Positions 1 to 8,254 of a DNA stretch of 64,000 bases are shown piece by piece. The position numbers were made by a program, and so were the translations under genes. This stretch comes from Leptobacterium flavescens (lineage in GTDB: Bacteria; Bacteroidota; Bacteroidia; Flavobacteriales; Flavobacteriaceae): the NCBI RefSeq assembly GCF_010671605.1, contig NZ_JAABOO010000001.1, positions 1,178,001 through 1,242,000 of the forward strand, in the 5' to 3' direction. The notes below the pieces were generated by a model. It worked only from the letters and a program-made list of their open reading frames with translations, searched no databases and had not been told where the DNA came from. Position 1 is the first letter of the stretch. Every line of letters starts with the position of its first letter.

Positions 1-843
1 AAGCTCAAGACACGGAGTTATCTGGTCCTGCTTCCCGGAATAATCGAGTTTATAGTTTATACGGTACTATTCCTATTGCCATCAGCTATCAAACTGGAGT
101 TGTACAATACGGATTCTTTTATGCTTCCCCTGGAATTCTTCCTGCTGTTGTCCTTTCCTTATTCCATTTACTTTATTGTAAAGATCCTGAGGCGCCTCAA
201 CAGGCATAAGAAAAATGTAGAGAACTACTATTCCAACGTAAGCGGGCGACTGGTAAGCTGGGCAAGATGGGTAGTCCTGCTGATCATCTTTCAGATCTCC
301 TTTCTCTTCGTGGAGATCTTCCAGGAAGAAGCCTTTTTTGAAAAGTACACCTACCCTATTCTGGCGGCATTAAATGTAATCTTTATTTTCTGGCTCGGGA
401 TTTCCGGTTTGCGGCAGTCCAGGATACTCACTTCTATGGAAAAAACCGGTATACCGGCAGAAAAAAACCTGCAGGATGAAAAGAAAGCAGGAGAAAATCT
501 GCCGAAATCTGGCGACTATGAACAGGTCACTTCCCTGATGCAGGAAAAGCAGTTGTTCAAGGAACCCGATCTTTCCCTGGCCGATCTTTCCCGGGAGTTG
601 AATATGTCTCAAAGAAGCCTTTCTCAACTGATCAATCAGTTTGCAGACAAGAATTTTAATCAGTTTGTAAACCATTACCGGGTAGAAGAGGCAAAACGCA
701 TCCTTAAAGACGACACTTTTAATAAACTCAATATGCTCGGGGTTGCCTATGAAGCAGGCTTCAACTCCAAAGCTACCTTCTACGCTGTTTTTAAGCAACT
801 TACAAATACCACTCCCAACGCTTTTAAGAAGCAATTAAGCTAA
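1..843 (+). CDS. Membrane-bound AraC-family transcriptional regulator, 5' end cut by window edge
   Basis: The reading frame is open from base 1, so the gene starts outside the window; a TTG at 76 is only an internal codon. The visible 280 residues begin with several hydrophobic segments (LLPGIIEFIVYTVLFLLP, then a stretch ending in IYFIVKI, then WVVLLIIFQISFLFVEIF and LAALNVIFIFWLGI). A polar linker follows, then a C-terminal AraC-type double helix-turn-helix (LSLADLSRELNMSQRSLSQLIN ... VAYEAGFNSKATFYAVFKQLT). This 7TM-AraC layout is common in Bacteroidota. It may control the small-protein cluster just downstream, but no operator is evident. The family call is firm; the signal sensed is unknown. 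Confidence 0.85.
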   Translation, partial: KLKTRSYLVLLPGIIEFIVYTVLFLLPSAIKLELYNTDSFMLPLEFFLLLSFPYSIYFIVKILRRLNRHKKNVENYYSNVSGRLVSWARWVVLLIIFQISFLFVEIFQEEAFFEKYTYPILAALNVIFIFWLGISGLRQSRILTSMEKTGIPAEKNLQDEKKAGENLPKSGDYEQVTSLMQEKQLFKEPDLSLADLSRELNMSQRSLSQLINQFADKNFNQFVNHYRVEEAKRILKDDTFNKLNMLGVAYEAGFNSKATFYAVFKQLTNTTPNAFKKQLS

Positions 844-994
844 CCCTTCTTCTTTCTGCAGAGTCTGAGATCCTGCAAAACAGTCCGAAATTATGACTTC
901 CGGACTCCTGAAGAGCTATTTCAGACCCTTTTCATCTTATCGTCTTCCATCTTTGTATCAACAAAAACAAAGTAGATCTAAAAATTAAAAGAAG

Positions 995-1453
995 ATGAAA
1001 AAAACGATTTTATTATTCAGTTTAATGGTACTGGCCTTTATCCCAGAGATCAAGGCGCAAACATTCGAATATCAGGTTATAACTAGTGTAGAGTCTATCG
1101 TTCCGAGTGGCTTGGGAAGATCCCGCCTTATTTCGGCCAATGAAGAAAGAGATTATAAAGAATTTACATCTCAGAGGTCGGAAGAAAACAACGGGAGGAA
1201 CAAATCCAAAAGAAAAGAGATCAGAGTAAAGAATTTTGAAGAGACCAAACTCCTCAACTTTTACAACCTCGGGGGGATACGCTTCCAGAACATCGTTGCC
1301 AACGACGCTGTTGTTAGCTCAAAAATAAACCAGATGGCTACAGAAGGATGGGAACTTGCCTTTGTAGTGAGCGGAGTGGAAAGTGATGCAGGAGAAGAAG
1401 ACGGAGACGGGATCTATATTACCCGCTATATTTTTAAGAGGCTAAGAAATTAG
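995..1453 (+). CDS. Small exported protein, DUF4177-like C-terminus
   Basis: The 152-residue product starts with a clear Sec signal peptide (about 20 residues, ending FIPEIKAQ). The mature part is highly charged in the middle (a basic KSKRKE patch) and ends with a pattern seen in DUF4177-type small proteins: an IN-x-MATEGWELAFVV segment followed by a final YITRYIFKR strand. No catalytic motif is visible. It is followed by a strong hairpin terminator, so it is probably transcribed alone. A weak Bacteroidota-like -7 element (CATCTTTG, 948-955) lies upstream. Function unknown; exported location is well supported. Confidence 0.65.
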   Translation: MKKTILLFSLMVLAFIPEIKAQTFEYQVITSVESIVPSGLGRSRLISANEERDYKEFTSQRSEENNGRNKSKRKEIRVKNFEETKLLNFYNLGGIRFQNIVANDAVVSSKINQMATEGWELAFVVSGVESDAGEEDGDGIYITRYIFKRLRN

Positions 1454-1464
1454 TCCTTCCTTCC

Positions 1465-1500
1465 GATACATCAGGATTGGCCTTCCTGATGTATCCTTTT
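1465..1500 (+). terminator. Rho-independent terminator
   Basis: A perfect 12-bp inverted repeat (GATACATCAGGA at 1465-1476 and its complement at 1484-1495) with a 7-nt loop is followed by CTTTTCTC. It lies 11 bp after the stop of the 152-aa exported protein. Confidence 0.8.
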
Positions 1501-1528
1501 CTCATAGCTAACCCTCAAAACCATCGAC

Positions 1529-1711
1529 ATGAAAAAAATCAAAAAAAACGTAGGAATAGGTATCCTTATCACATGGGTTGCATTTTTTATGTGGGAGCTA
1601 CAGGTCCAAAAATGGATAGATAAAATGGAAGAGCCTGTAATGCGCCTGGATCTGGTAATTATCCTTCCGGGCATCCTGCTAATGACCCTCTATTTCCTGC
1701 TGAAAAATTAA
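1529..1711 (+). CDS. 60-aa two-helix membrane protein
   Basis: The product has a basic N-terminus (MKKIKKN), a first hydrophobic helix (VGIGILITWVAFFMW), a charged loop (WIDKMEEP) and a second helix (LVIILPGILLMTLYFLL) ending in KN. It starts with ATG 28 bp past the terminator of the preceding gene and ends 13 bp before the next lipoprotein gene, so it probably heads an operon with the two ClpP-fold lipoproteins. No family is recognised. The short length and lack of motifs limit confidence, but composition and spacing favour a real gene. Confidence 0.55.
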   Translation: MKKIKKNVGIGILITWVAFFMWELQVQKWIDKMEEPVMRLDLVIILPGILLMTLYFLLKN

Positions 1712-1724
1712 AACAATATTCAAA

Positions 1725-2792
1725 ATGAAAAACAAGATTATAGTATTGAGTTGTTTTCTGTTGATGGCAATGATCACTTCCTGCCATTCACAGAACAAGA
1801 CTCTGAAAGTTACAAATTCAAAAGAGTGTAACAGCAAGGACGGTTATTGGTACCAGGGCAAATGCTGGGCAGAATTTGAAGATGAAGGTATTGCCGTTAA
1901 AGATATAGACAGTGTGGTTCAGGCCCAGATTCAGTTAATAAAGCAGGCCTCCGTTAAAATGAACAACAAATCCTATCCATTGGAATTCTTTTTCCCGGAA
2001 CAGGACGAGGGGCAGATTATCCTTATTGCTTCCTTTAACAAACTACAGGACAATATCCTTTTCTTTACCAGTCCTAAAAATGTAGAAAAAGGCGGTAAGT
2101 TCAAAGCTGAAGCCATGTACCTGAAAGGGAATATTATCGAAAAGGACGAAGAACCTATACCTGTGGGCGGAGGTCAGATGACGGTAATTATGAATGATGA
2201 TTTCGATATCAGTATCGAAGGAACCCTTAAAGGAGACACTGCATCCTATGATATGTCTTTAAAGGCAAATGAAGCAGTGATAGGAGCAGGTAACAGTGAA
2301 CTGCAAGTAAGAGACGGAGAAGCATACCTTTCCGGAACCCTCGGCACCGTTACTTATCATCAGGTCAAAGACCTTATTCGCAATCACCCGGAGATAAAGA
2401 CCATAACATTTACGCAGGTTCAGGGATCGGTGAATGATGCCGTTAATTTGCACACAGGCAGGATCCTTCGTGAAGCAGGGCTAAATACAAAGCTTCTGGC
2501 AAACAGTAATATTGCTTCGGGAGGAGTAGATCTTTTTGCCGCCGGCGTAAAGCGCCATATTACCAAAGGAGCCAAACTGGGTGTTCATTCCTGGGCAGGA
2601 GAAAATATTACTGCCGATCAACTTCCGGAAGATCATCCCGCACATCAGTATCAGATAGCGTATTTCACCCAGATGCTTGGAAAAGACCTGGGGCCACGAT
2701 TCTACTTCTATACCCTCTCTGCCGCTCCGGCCGAAGACATTCACTATATGAGTGAAAAGGAAATAGAAAAATGGCAATTGGCCAGGGATTAA
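1725..2792 (+). CDS. Lipoprotein with a C-terminal ClpP/crotonase-fold domain (COG3904-like)
   Basis: A lipoprotein signal ends in the lipobox ITSC (about residue 20). Residues about 55-180 form an uncharacterised beta-rich region. The C-terminal part (about 195-355) follows the ClpP-like pattern: a QGSVNDAVNLHTGRIL segment in place of the ClpP SPGGSV helix, a nucleophile-type Ser265 in IASGGVDLF, and His288 in LGVHSW, 23 residues later. It ends with a PAEDIHYMSEKEIEKW tail like that of COG3904 predicted periplasmic proteins. The third catalytic residue is not obvious. The next gene is a shorter paralogue lacking the middle domain. Probably a cell-envelope serine hydrolase; the substrate is unknown. 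Confidence 0.65.
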   Translation: MKNKIIVLSCFLLMAMITSCHSQNKTLKVTNSKECNSKDGYWYQGKCWAEFEDEGIAVKDIDSVVQAQIQLIKQASVKMNNKSYPLEFFFPEQDEGQIILIASFNKLQDNILFFTSPKNVEKGGKFKAEAMYLKGNIIEKDEEPIPVGGGQMTVIMNDDFDISIEGTLKGDTASYDMSLKANEAVIGAGNSELQVRDGEAYLSGTLGTVTYHQVKDLIRNHPEIKTITFTQVQGSVNDAVNLHTGRILREAGLNTKLLANSNIASGGVDLFAAGVKRHITKGAKLGVHSWAGENITADQLPEDHPAHQYQIAYFTQMLGKDLGPRFYFYTLSAAPAEDIHYMSEKEIEKWQLARD

Positions 2793-2808
2793 TCATTAAA
2801 AAACTGAG

Positions 2809-3426
2809 ATGAAAAAAAGAAACCTTTACTTCCTAAGATATGCATTGCTTTTTCTGCTGATAATAGGCAGTATATCGTGTAACAATGACGACGATGCGGT
2901 ACAAAGCAGGGTATTTGATGTTTTTACGGTTCAGTCAGACGGGACAACCGTTGAGATGAACGGAGAGATCAGAACACGCACTTTAAACGATTTCAGGAAT
3001 ATGTTAAGAGCATTTCCCGATATCAACCTGATAAATTTCCGGGAAGTTCCCGGTTCCAACGACGATGAGACCAATGTAGAATTGGGAAGATTACTGAATA
3101 CCAACAGGATCAATACTCATTTACTGAACAACGGCCTCATTGCTTCGGGAGGAGTAGATCTCTTCCTGGCAGGAGTAGAAAGGACAAGGGGTAGTAATAT
3201 AACGGTAGGAGTACATGCCTGGGCGGACGGAAACGGAACCCAGGCAGGGCAACTCCCTATGAACGATCCTCGTCACCGTCTGTACCTGGATTATTATGAA
3301 GCCATAGGTTTTACAGTCCAGCAGGCAAGCGATTTTTACTTCTTTACTATCAATGCTGCTCCCGCCAGCAGTATCCATAATATGACGGAAGAAGAACTGG
3401 AACAGTTCGGGATATTTACCGAATAG
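2809..3426 (+). CDS. Short ClpP/crotonase-fold lipoprotein, paralogue of the preceding gene
   Basis: The 205-residue product has a lipobox (GSISC) followed by NNDDD, which favours outer-membrane or surface sorting in Bacteroidota. Almost the whole mature protein is the ClpP-like domain: Ser113 in IASGGVDLF and His136 in VGVHAW, the same 23-residue spacing as in its neighbour, plus the SSIHNMTEEELEQFGI tail. Around the Ser codon the two genes share over 20 identical bases, so they look like a tandem duplication. It starts 16 bp after the preceding stop and is followed by a terminator. Envelope hydrolase by inference. Confidence 0.65.
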   Translation: MKKRNLYFLRYALLFLLIIGSISCNNDDDAVQSRVFDVFTVQSDGTTVEMNGEIRTRTLNDFRNMLRAFPDINLINFREVPGSNDDETNVELGRLLNTNRINTHLLNNGLIASGGVDLFLAGVERTRGSNITVGVHAWADGNGTQAGQLPMNDPRHRLYLDYYEAIGFTVQQASDFYFFTINAAPASSIHNMTEEELEQFGIFTE

Positions 3427-3455
3427 AGGAATTGATGTTTATTTGCTTAGAGTCG

Positions 3456-3488
3456 GGGTTATACATTGAGTATGGCCCGGTTCTTTTT
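3456..3488 (+). terminator. Rho-independent terminator
   Basis: The stem GGGTTATAC (3456-3464) pairs with GTATGGCCC (3470-3478) using two G-U pairs on the plus-strand transcript, with a 5-nt loop and a following GGTTCTTTTTG tail. It closes the ClpP-fold lipoprotein operon. Confidence 0.65.
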
Positions 3489-3587
3489 GTCATAGTAAAA
3501 TATAACATTTCCTTCCCTTATTATTGAGAATCCTCAATTCTGTTTTTCCGGGGGATATTTCTTGTAAATTTGATAAAAAACAAGTTT

Positions 3588-4358
3588 ATGGCAGCTCCTG
3601 AAAACACCTTTAAACACTCGGCAAAAAATAGTGATGTAACCTATGGGGTCTGGAATGGTTTTGTTAATCCGACCGCTGGAGAGATCCTCGCGGATTCCGG
3701 TTTTGACTGGATGGTTATCGACGGGGAGCACGCTCCTTTCGATCTGAGGAGCATCCTTACCCAATTACAGGCCATAGCTGCTTATAACACCCACCCTATC
3801 GTTCGGCTTCCGGAAGGAGACCCTGTTCTTATCAAGCAATTGCTCGATATAGGAGTACAAACGGTATTGATCCCAATGGTAGAGACTGCCGAACAGGCCT
3901 CTTTAATGGCAAAGGCCATGCGCTATCCTCCGGAAGGCATCAGAGGTGTAGGTGCCGCTCTTGCCAGAGCATCCAGATACAACAGGCTGGAAAATTATGT
4001 GCATACCGCCAATAAGGAAATGTGCCTGATCGTACAGGTCGAATCGCTGAGCGGAATTGAAAACCTCGAAGAGATACTTAAAGTAGAGGAATTAGACGGG
4101 GTATTCATTGGTCCGGCAGACCTGGCAGCTTCTATGGGATATCTTGGGCAATCTTCCCATCCCGAGGTAAGGAAAATGATCTCATCAACCCTGCAAACTA
4201 TCAGGAAACACGGTAAAATTGCCGGCGTACTTGCACTCGACAAGGAAACAGCCGATTATTATCAGGGGCAGGGCGCCAATATGATAGGTATCGGTATCGA
4301 TATTCTGCTATTGGCAAATGCAGCTTCGCAGCTGGCAAAAACCTTTAAGGCAGAATAA
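3588..4358 (+). CDS. HpcH/HpaI-family class II aldolase
   Basis: The product matches the HpcH/HpaI (2,4-dihydroxyhept-2-enedioate / 2-keto-3-deoxy sugar acid) aldolase family. It has an N-terminal YGVWNGFVNPTAGEILADSG segment, the FDWMVIDGEHAPFD metal-site strand, QTVLIPMVETAEQA, RGVGAALARASRYN, an IVQVESLSGIENLEEI strand and VFIGPADLAASMG. Length (257 aa) is normal. The ATG at 3588 is chosen over the TTG at 3570 because a Bacteroidota -7-like element (TAAATTTG, 3565-3572) overlaps the upstream start. The reaction would be retro-aldol cleavage to pyruvate plus an aldehyde in the cytoplasm. It may serve the sugar-acid enzymes in the chitin locus, but that is inference. Confidence 0.85.
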   Translation: MAAPENTFKHSAKNSDVTYGVWNGFVNPTAGEILADSGFDWMVIDGEHAPFDLRSILTQLQAIAAYNTHPIVRLPEGDPVLIKQLLDIGVQTVLIPMVETAEQASLMAKAMRYPPEGIRGVGAALARASRYNRLENYVHTANKEMCLIVQVESLSGIENLEEILKVEELDGVFIGPADLAASMGYLGQSSHPEVRKMISSTLQTIRKHGKIAGVLALDKETADYYQGQGANMIGIGIDILLLANAASQLAKTFKAE

Positions 4359-4365
4359 TAAAAAA

Positions 4366-4400
4366 AGCCGAAGAGAATAACTCTCTTCAGCTTCTTTCTA
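4366..4400. terminator. Bidirectional terminator between convergent genes
   Basis: An 11-bp inverted repeat with one mismatch (AGCCGAAGAGA at 4366-4376, complement at 4382-4392) is flanked by an A-run on the left and CTTTCT on the right. It lies between the aldolase (+) and symporter (-) stops. Confidence 0.7.
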
Positions 4401-4415
4401 CTTTATATATTATTT

Positions 4416-6248
4416 TTAAAGGATAGACTTTTTCATTCCTTTCCATACACGGATCAGGAGAAAAGCTCCCACTATTGTAACTCCGGTAAGGATCAGCGCT
4501 AAAGGAATATTCCCGTAAATATAGTTTCCTGTTGCAAAAAGACAGGAATAGATAATGGCACAACTGATAAGCATTGCCACGATACCAGAAGGTACAGACC
4601 ATTTTTCATCTTTCGCCTGTATTTCGGTACCTGATTCCCTCGCCTCACTAATGATCTTCTTCCAGCCCGGACCTCCCGGTTGTATCTTTTTATAAAAATT
4701 AAACAAGGTGGTACTGTCGTCAGGTTTGGTCAGGAAAGTAACAGTTAGCCAGACAATGGTAGTGATCAGGACAATAAGCGGAAATTTACCCCAGCCTGGG
4801 AACAAGCCTTCTACGGCAGCTCCCTCTGCATTTACATATCCGAAAAGTGCATTACTTACAGCAGTGATATTTAAAACGATAGATATGATCCCGGAAGAGA
4901 ACATGGCTGAGATCTCACTCCAGGCGTTGATCCTCCACCAAAACCAGCGCAGTATAAAAATAAGCCCTGTACCTGCTCCGAACATAAGGATATATTCAAA
5001 TATCTGTACCGCATTGGTCAATGCCAGCGCAAAAACAGCACTCAGAGCCATCAGTATCACCGTGGAAAATCTTCCTGCATTTACCAGTTGTTTCTGGGAT
5101 GCATTTTTATTGATATAGGATTTATAAACGTCGTTTACAATATAAGAAGCTCCCCAGTTAAGGTGAGTGGAGATCGTAGACATATAAGCTGCTACCAGGG
5201 ATGCTATAACCAATCCCAGTAAACCGTTCGGCAATTTGGTAAGCATGGCCGAATAGGCAAGGTCATGCCCGAGTTTATCATCTGTTACCGCCGGAAACGC
5301 CTCTTTAATACTTGCCAGATCCGGGAACACCACCAGAGAAGCCAGGGCCACAATGATCCACGGCCATGGTCGTAACGCATAATGCATGATATTAAAGAAA
5401 AAAGTAGCACCTACGGCATGATTCTCGTTCTTTGCCGCAAGCATACGCTGGGCGATATATCCACCCCCACCCGGCTCCGCTCCCGGATACCAGGAACTCC
5501 ACCATTGTATGGCCAGAGGAATAATAAGAAGGGTGATCAGGGTTTCCGAATCGTCGAAATTCGGTAATAAGGCAATCTTATCACTTACATTCGGATGGGA
5601 AATAAGATTGGAAAGTCCGTTCACTTCCGGTAAATTAACACAATAGTAAGCAGCTCCGATAGAACCGATCATTGCGACAAAAAACAGAAGGAAATCAGAA
5701 TAAACCACTCCCTTAAACCCTCCGAGGGCACTAAAAATAACCGTAACCAGTGCTGCGTACCCCACGGTCTCGATCGGAGACAATCCCAACATGATCTGTC
5801 CTATTTTAATGGCGGCCAGGGTAACCCCCGACATGGCCAGGACATTAAAGATCACTCCCAGATAGACCGATCTGAATCCTCTAAGAAAACGTGCGGGTTT
5901 CCCGCTATACCTCAGCTCATAAAATTCCATATCGGTATTTACATTAGACCTTCTCCAGAGTTTGGCATATACAAATACCGTAAGGAGACCCGTAATAAGG
6001 AAGGCCCACCATACCCAGTTACCGGACACCCCGTTATTCCTGACAATATCGGTTACCAGGTTGGGAGTATCTGTGGAAAAGGTAGTGGCCACCATGGAAA
6101 ACCCCAGCAACCACCAGGGCATACTCCGGCCCGATAAGAAATATTCTGATGCGTTTTTTCCGGACTGTCTTGAAGTGATGATCCCTATAGAAAGGACAAT
6201 AAGAAAAAAGCCTATGATCAGGCTGTAATCGAGAGTAGTTAGTTCCAT
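4416..6248 (-). CDS. Sodium:solute symporter (SSS family)
   Basis: A 610-residue polytopic membrane protein with the SSS pattern: first helix LIIGFFLIVLSIGIITS, then ASEYFLSGRSMPWWLLGFSMVATTFSTDTP, the GGFKGVVYSDFLLFFVAMIG region, and about 13-14 hydrophobic helices. The length suits the SGLT/NIS superfamily. It would use the sodium gradient to import a small solute across the inner membrane. It is the last gene of an operon with the kinase and LytTR regulator (6-bp gap), divergent from the SusC/chitin cluster, so a sugar such as GlcNAc or chitobiose is a plausible substrate, but specificity cannot be read from the sequence. Confidence 0.9.
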   Translation of the reverse strand: MELTTLDYSLIIGFFLIVLSIGIITSRQSGKNASEYFLSGRSMPWWLLGFSMVATTFSTDTPNLVTDIVRNNGVSGNWVWWAFLITGLLTVFVYAKLWRRSNVNTDMEFYELRYSGKPARFLRGFRSVYLGVIFNVLAMSGVTLAAIKIGQIMLGLSPIETVGYAALVTVIFSALGGFKGVVYSDFLLFFVAMIGSIGAAYYCVNLPEVNGLSNLISHPNVSDKIALLPNFDDSETLITLLIIPLAIQWWSSWYPGAEPGGGGYIAQRMLAAKNENHAVGATFFFNIMHYALRPWPWIIVALASLVVFPDLASIKEAFPAVTDDKLGHDLAYSAMLTKLPNGLLGLVIASLVAAYMSTISTHLNWGASYIVNDVYKSYINKNASQKQLVNAGRFSTVILMALSAVFALALTNAVQIFEYILMFGAGTGLIFILRWFWWRINAWSEISAMFSSGIISIVLNITAVSNALFGYVNAEGAAVEGLFPGWGKFPLIVLITTIVWLTVTFLTKPDDSTTLFNFYKKIQPGGPGWKKIISEARESGTEIQAKDEKWSVPSGIVAMLISCAIIYSCLFATGNYIYGNIPLALILTGVTIVGAFLLIRVWKGMKKSIL

Positions 6249-6254
6249 TTTATC

Positions 6255-6983
6255 TTATGAATTGGATGAATTTTTATTGTTGTTAAATATTCTTTCTTTG
6301 GCGTGGTAAATATAATTTCTCCCCATAGGGATACTTTTGGCATCGATCTCAATAAGGTTGCCTTCTACAGATTTCACCTTATCAATAGCAATAGCATACG
6401 ATTTGTGAACCCTGATAAAATTCTCCGAGGGCAGCTCCTCAATAATACTGGACAACGATTTATGCGCTATATGATTCCCCGTAAGTGTATAGAGTTTAAT
6501 ATAATCCTTAAGGCTTTCGATATACAGGATATCTTTCAGGAAGATTTTTACCAGTTTCTTATCGATCTTCAGGAAAATATGGGGCTCCTGATTAAAGTTC
6601 GACACTTTGGAATCTCCTTTTTCCACAATAAGGCGGTTGGTGATCTTGTTAACCGATTTCAGGAACCTGCTAAAGGGAATAGGTTTTACGAGATAATCCA
6701 GGACATCCAGTTCATAACTCTCTATGGCATGCTCTTTATAGGCAGTAGTTATAACAATAAGAGGATAGGTCTTCAGGTTTCGAAGAAATTCCAATCCACT
6801 CATCCGCGGCATATTGATATCGAGAAAAATAACATCTATATCCTTATTCTCGATATCGGGCAGAGCTTCAATAGGATTATTGTATACGTTAACGATCTCC
6901 ATATTACTGAACTCCTTAATATAGGATTCTATAATATTTATCGCCAGGGGCTCATCATCAATAATCAAACAATTGATCTTCAT
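6255..6983 (-). CDS. LytTR-family response regulator
   Basis: The N-terminal receiver domain (1-120) has the acidic pair D9/D10, the phosphoacceptor Asp55 in VIFLDINMPR, and the downstream TTAYKEHAIE Lys. The C-terminal LytTR DNA-binding domain spans about 140-235 (FLKIDKKLVKIFLKDILYIE ... IRVHKSYAI). It overlaps the kinase gene by 4 bp (ATGA), showing translational coupling, and is followed after 6 bp by the symporter. It most likely responds to the linked LytS-type kinase and controls this operon and/or the divergent SusC cluster. The family call is firm; target genes are inferred from position. Confidence 0.93.
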   Translation of the reverse strand: MKINCLIIDDEPLAINIIESYIKEFSNMEIVNVYNNPIEALPDIENKDIDVIFLDINMPRMSGLEFLRNLKTYPLIVITTAYKEHAIESYELDVLDYLVKPIPFSRFLKSVNKITNRLIVEKGDSKVSNFNQEPHIFLKIDKKLVKIFLKDILYIESLKDYIKLYTLTGNHIAHKSLSSIIEELPSENFIRVHKSYAIAIDKVKSVEGNLIEIDAKSIPMGRNYIYHAKERIFNNNKNSSNS

Positions 6984-8026
6984 TTTACCGGTATTTTTAA
7001 TATAACTCTGTATTGATCCTCTACAGGATATGTTTCCAATTCAAATCTGTTATCATACAACAGTTCCAGTCGTCTTTTAGTATTAATAATTCCTATCCCG
7101 TTTTTAGTTTTGGCGGTATAGTCCGGATTAAAATTATTCTTCAGTTTAAAATCGAGCTGATCTCCGTGTTTTTTAAAATTGATCTTTACGAATATCTTCT
7201 CACCGTTCTTGAGTCCGTGCTTAAAGCAGTTCTCAATAAACGGCAAAAACAATAAGGGCGGTACTTTAACATCATCTATATCTCCTGCAATATTCATATC
7301 GGATTCTACCATATTCCCTCTTCTGAGTTTTTCCAGCTCTATATAGTTATGTATATAATTGATCTCTTTAAGCAGGGATATCTTTTTCTTATTTACATCG
7401 TAGATCACATATTGCATGATCTCCGATAGTTTCAGGACAACTTCGGGAGCTTTCTCAGACCGCTGCATCGTAAGAGCGTAGAGATTGTTAAGCGTATTAA
7501 AGAAAAAGTGAGGTTGTATCTGTGCTTTCAGATACTTAAGCTCGGTCTCGTACTGCAGTTTAAGAAGCTGATTGTTCTTGTTTCTCTCTATTACAAAGTC
7601 TATTGTGAACTTAATAGCAGATACCAGTCCAACCACATACAACTCTCCCAGGGTAACCGCAATAATATGATTAAACCCGAAAGCTTCGTGCAGTCCTTCG
7701 GCCTCCGGCCAGATGTCTTCCGTAACCAGCCAGTAGTTCAGACCTGATCTTATTAAGTAGTGAACCGCAAGGCTAAGCAAAAGAAAAAAGATATAGGTCT
7801 TGTATTTCCTCCGGATGATGAATTTGGGAACCAGATAATATATATTAATGTATACAATAATTATATGGAGTGGAAATTCTACCAGATTGGATTTAAGCGA
7901 ATACCAGTAATCATTAAAATAGCTTCCCCATCTCACTATATTAAATGTAAAGTAAGAAGCCCAGAATATGAAGTGATATCTAATGGGAATCGTATTCTTT
8001 ATGCCCTCTGTTCGATTTAAAAACAC
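6980..8026 (-). CDS. LytS-type sensor histidine kinase (His_kinase family)
   Basis: The product has an N-terminal four-helix membrane region (about 15-145), a short coiled stretch (NKNNQLLKLQYETELKYLKAQ) and the His_kinase signature with phosphoacceptor His173 in QIQPHFFFNTLNNLYAL. A HATPase-like region follows (PLLFLPFIENCFKHGLK as N-box, KNGIGIINTKRRLELLY as G-box). There is no periplasmic sensor domain, so the membrane region itself probably senses the signal. It is the first gene of the operon with a LytTR regulator and a symporter. The phosphotransfer role is established for the family; the stimulus is unknown. Confidence 0.92.
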   Translation of the reverse strand: MFLNRTEGIKNTIPIRYHFIFWASYFTFNIVRWGSYFNDYWYSLKSNLVEFPLHIIIVYINIYYLVPKFIIRRKYKTYIFFLLLSLAVHYLIRSGLNYWLVTEDIWPEAEGLHEAFGFNHIIAVTLGELYVVGLVSAIKFTIDFVIERNKNNQLLKLQYETELKYLKAQIQPHFFFNTLNNLYALTMQRSEKAPEVVLKLSEIMQYVIYDVNKKKISLLKEINYIHNYIELEKLRRGNMVESDMNIAGDIDDVKVPPLLFLPFIENCFKHGLKNGEKIFVKINFKKHGDQLDFKLKNNFNPDYTAKTKNGIGIINTKRRLELLYDNRFELETYPVEDQYRVILKIPVK

Positions 8027-8102
8027 CTTATATATTGTGTTAAATTCCTTTAATTTCCGTAAAAAAGTATGTGTATTTATTTAAAAAACAAAATTTTTAA
8101 AC

Positions 8103-8122
8103 TTAAAGTTTGCGGACTTTAA
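8103..8122. promoter_or_regulatory. Candidate operator dyad in the kinase-SusC divergent intergenic region
   Basis: A perfect 7-bp inverted repeat, TTAAAGT (8103-8109) and ACTTTAA (8116-8122) with a TTGCGG spacer, sits in the 228-bp AT-rich region between the kinase operon and susC. Two imperfect direct repeats ending GTTCA (8156-8165 and 8174-8182) lie nearby. The dyad could bind the LytTR or LacI regulator encoded on either side; no direct proof. Confidence 0.35.
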
Positions 8123-8254
8123 AAGGGCTAATTACGAATATCTTCAGATCGATGTTGTTGGTTCATAAAATCGTGTCGTTCAGATAAAAAAAAATTTTTC
8201 ATAGGTTAAAATATTTACTTTAACTCCTCTTTAACTAAACAAGCTTTAATTAAT

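Noticed and set aside
6303-7016. 237-aa plus-strand frame opposite the LytTR gene
   Set aside because: Antisense shadow of a gene with complete receiver and LytTR motifs.
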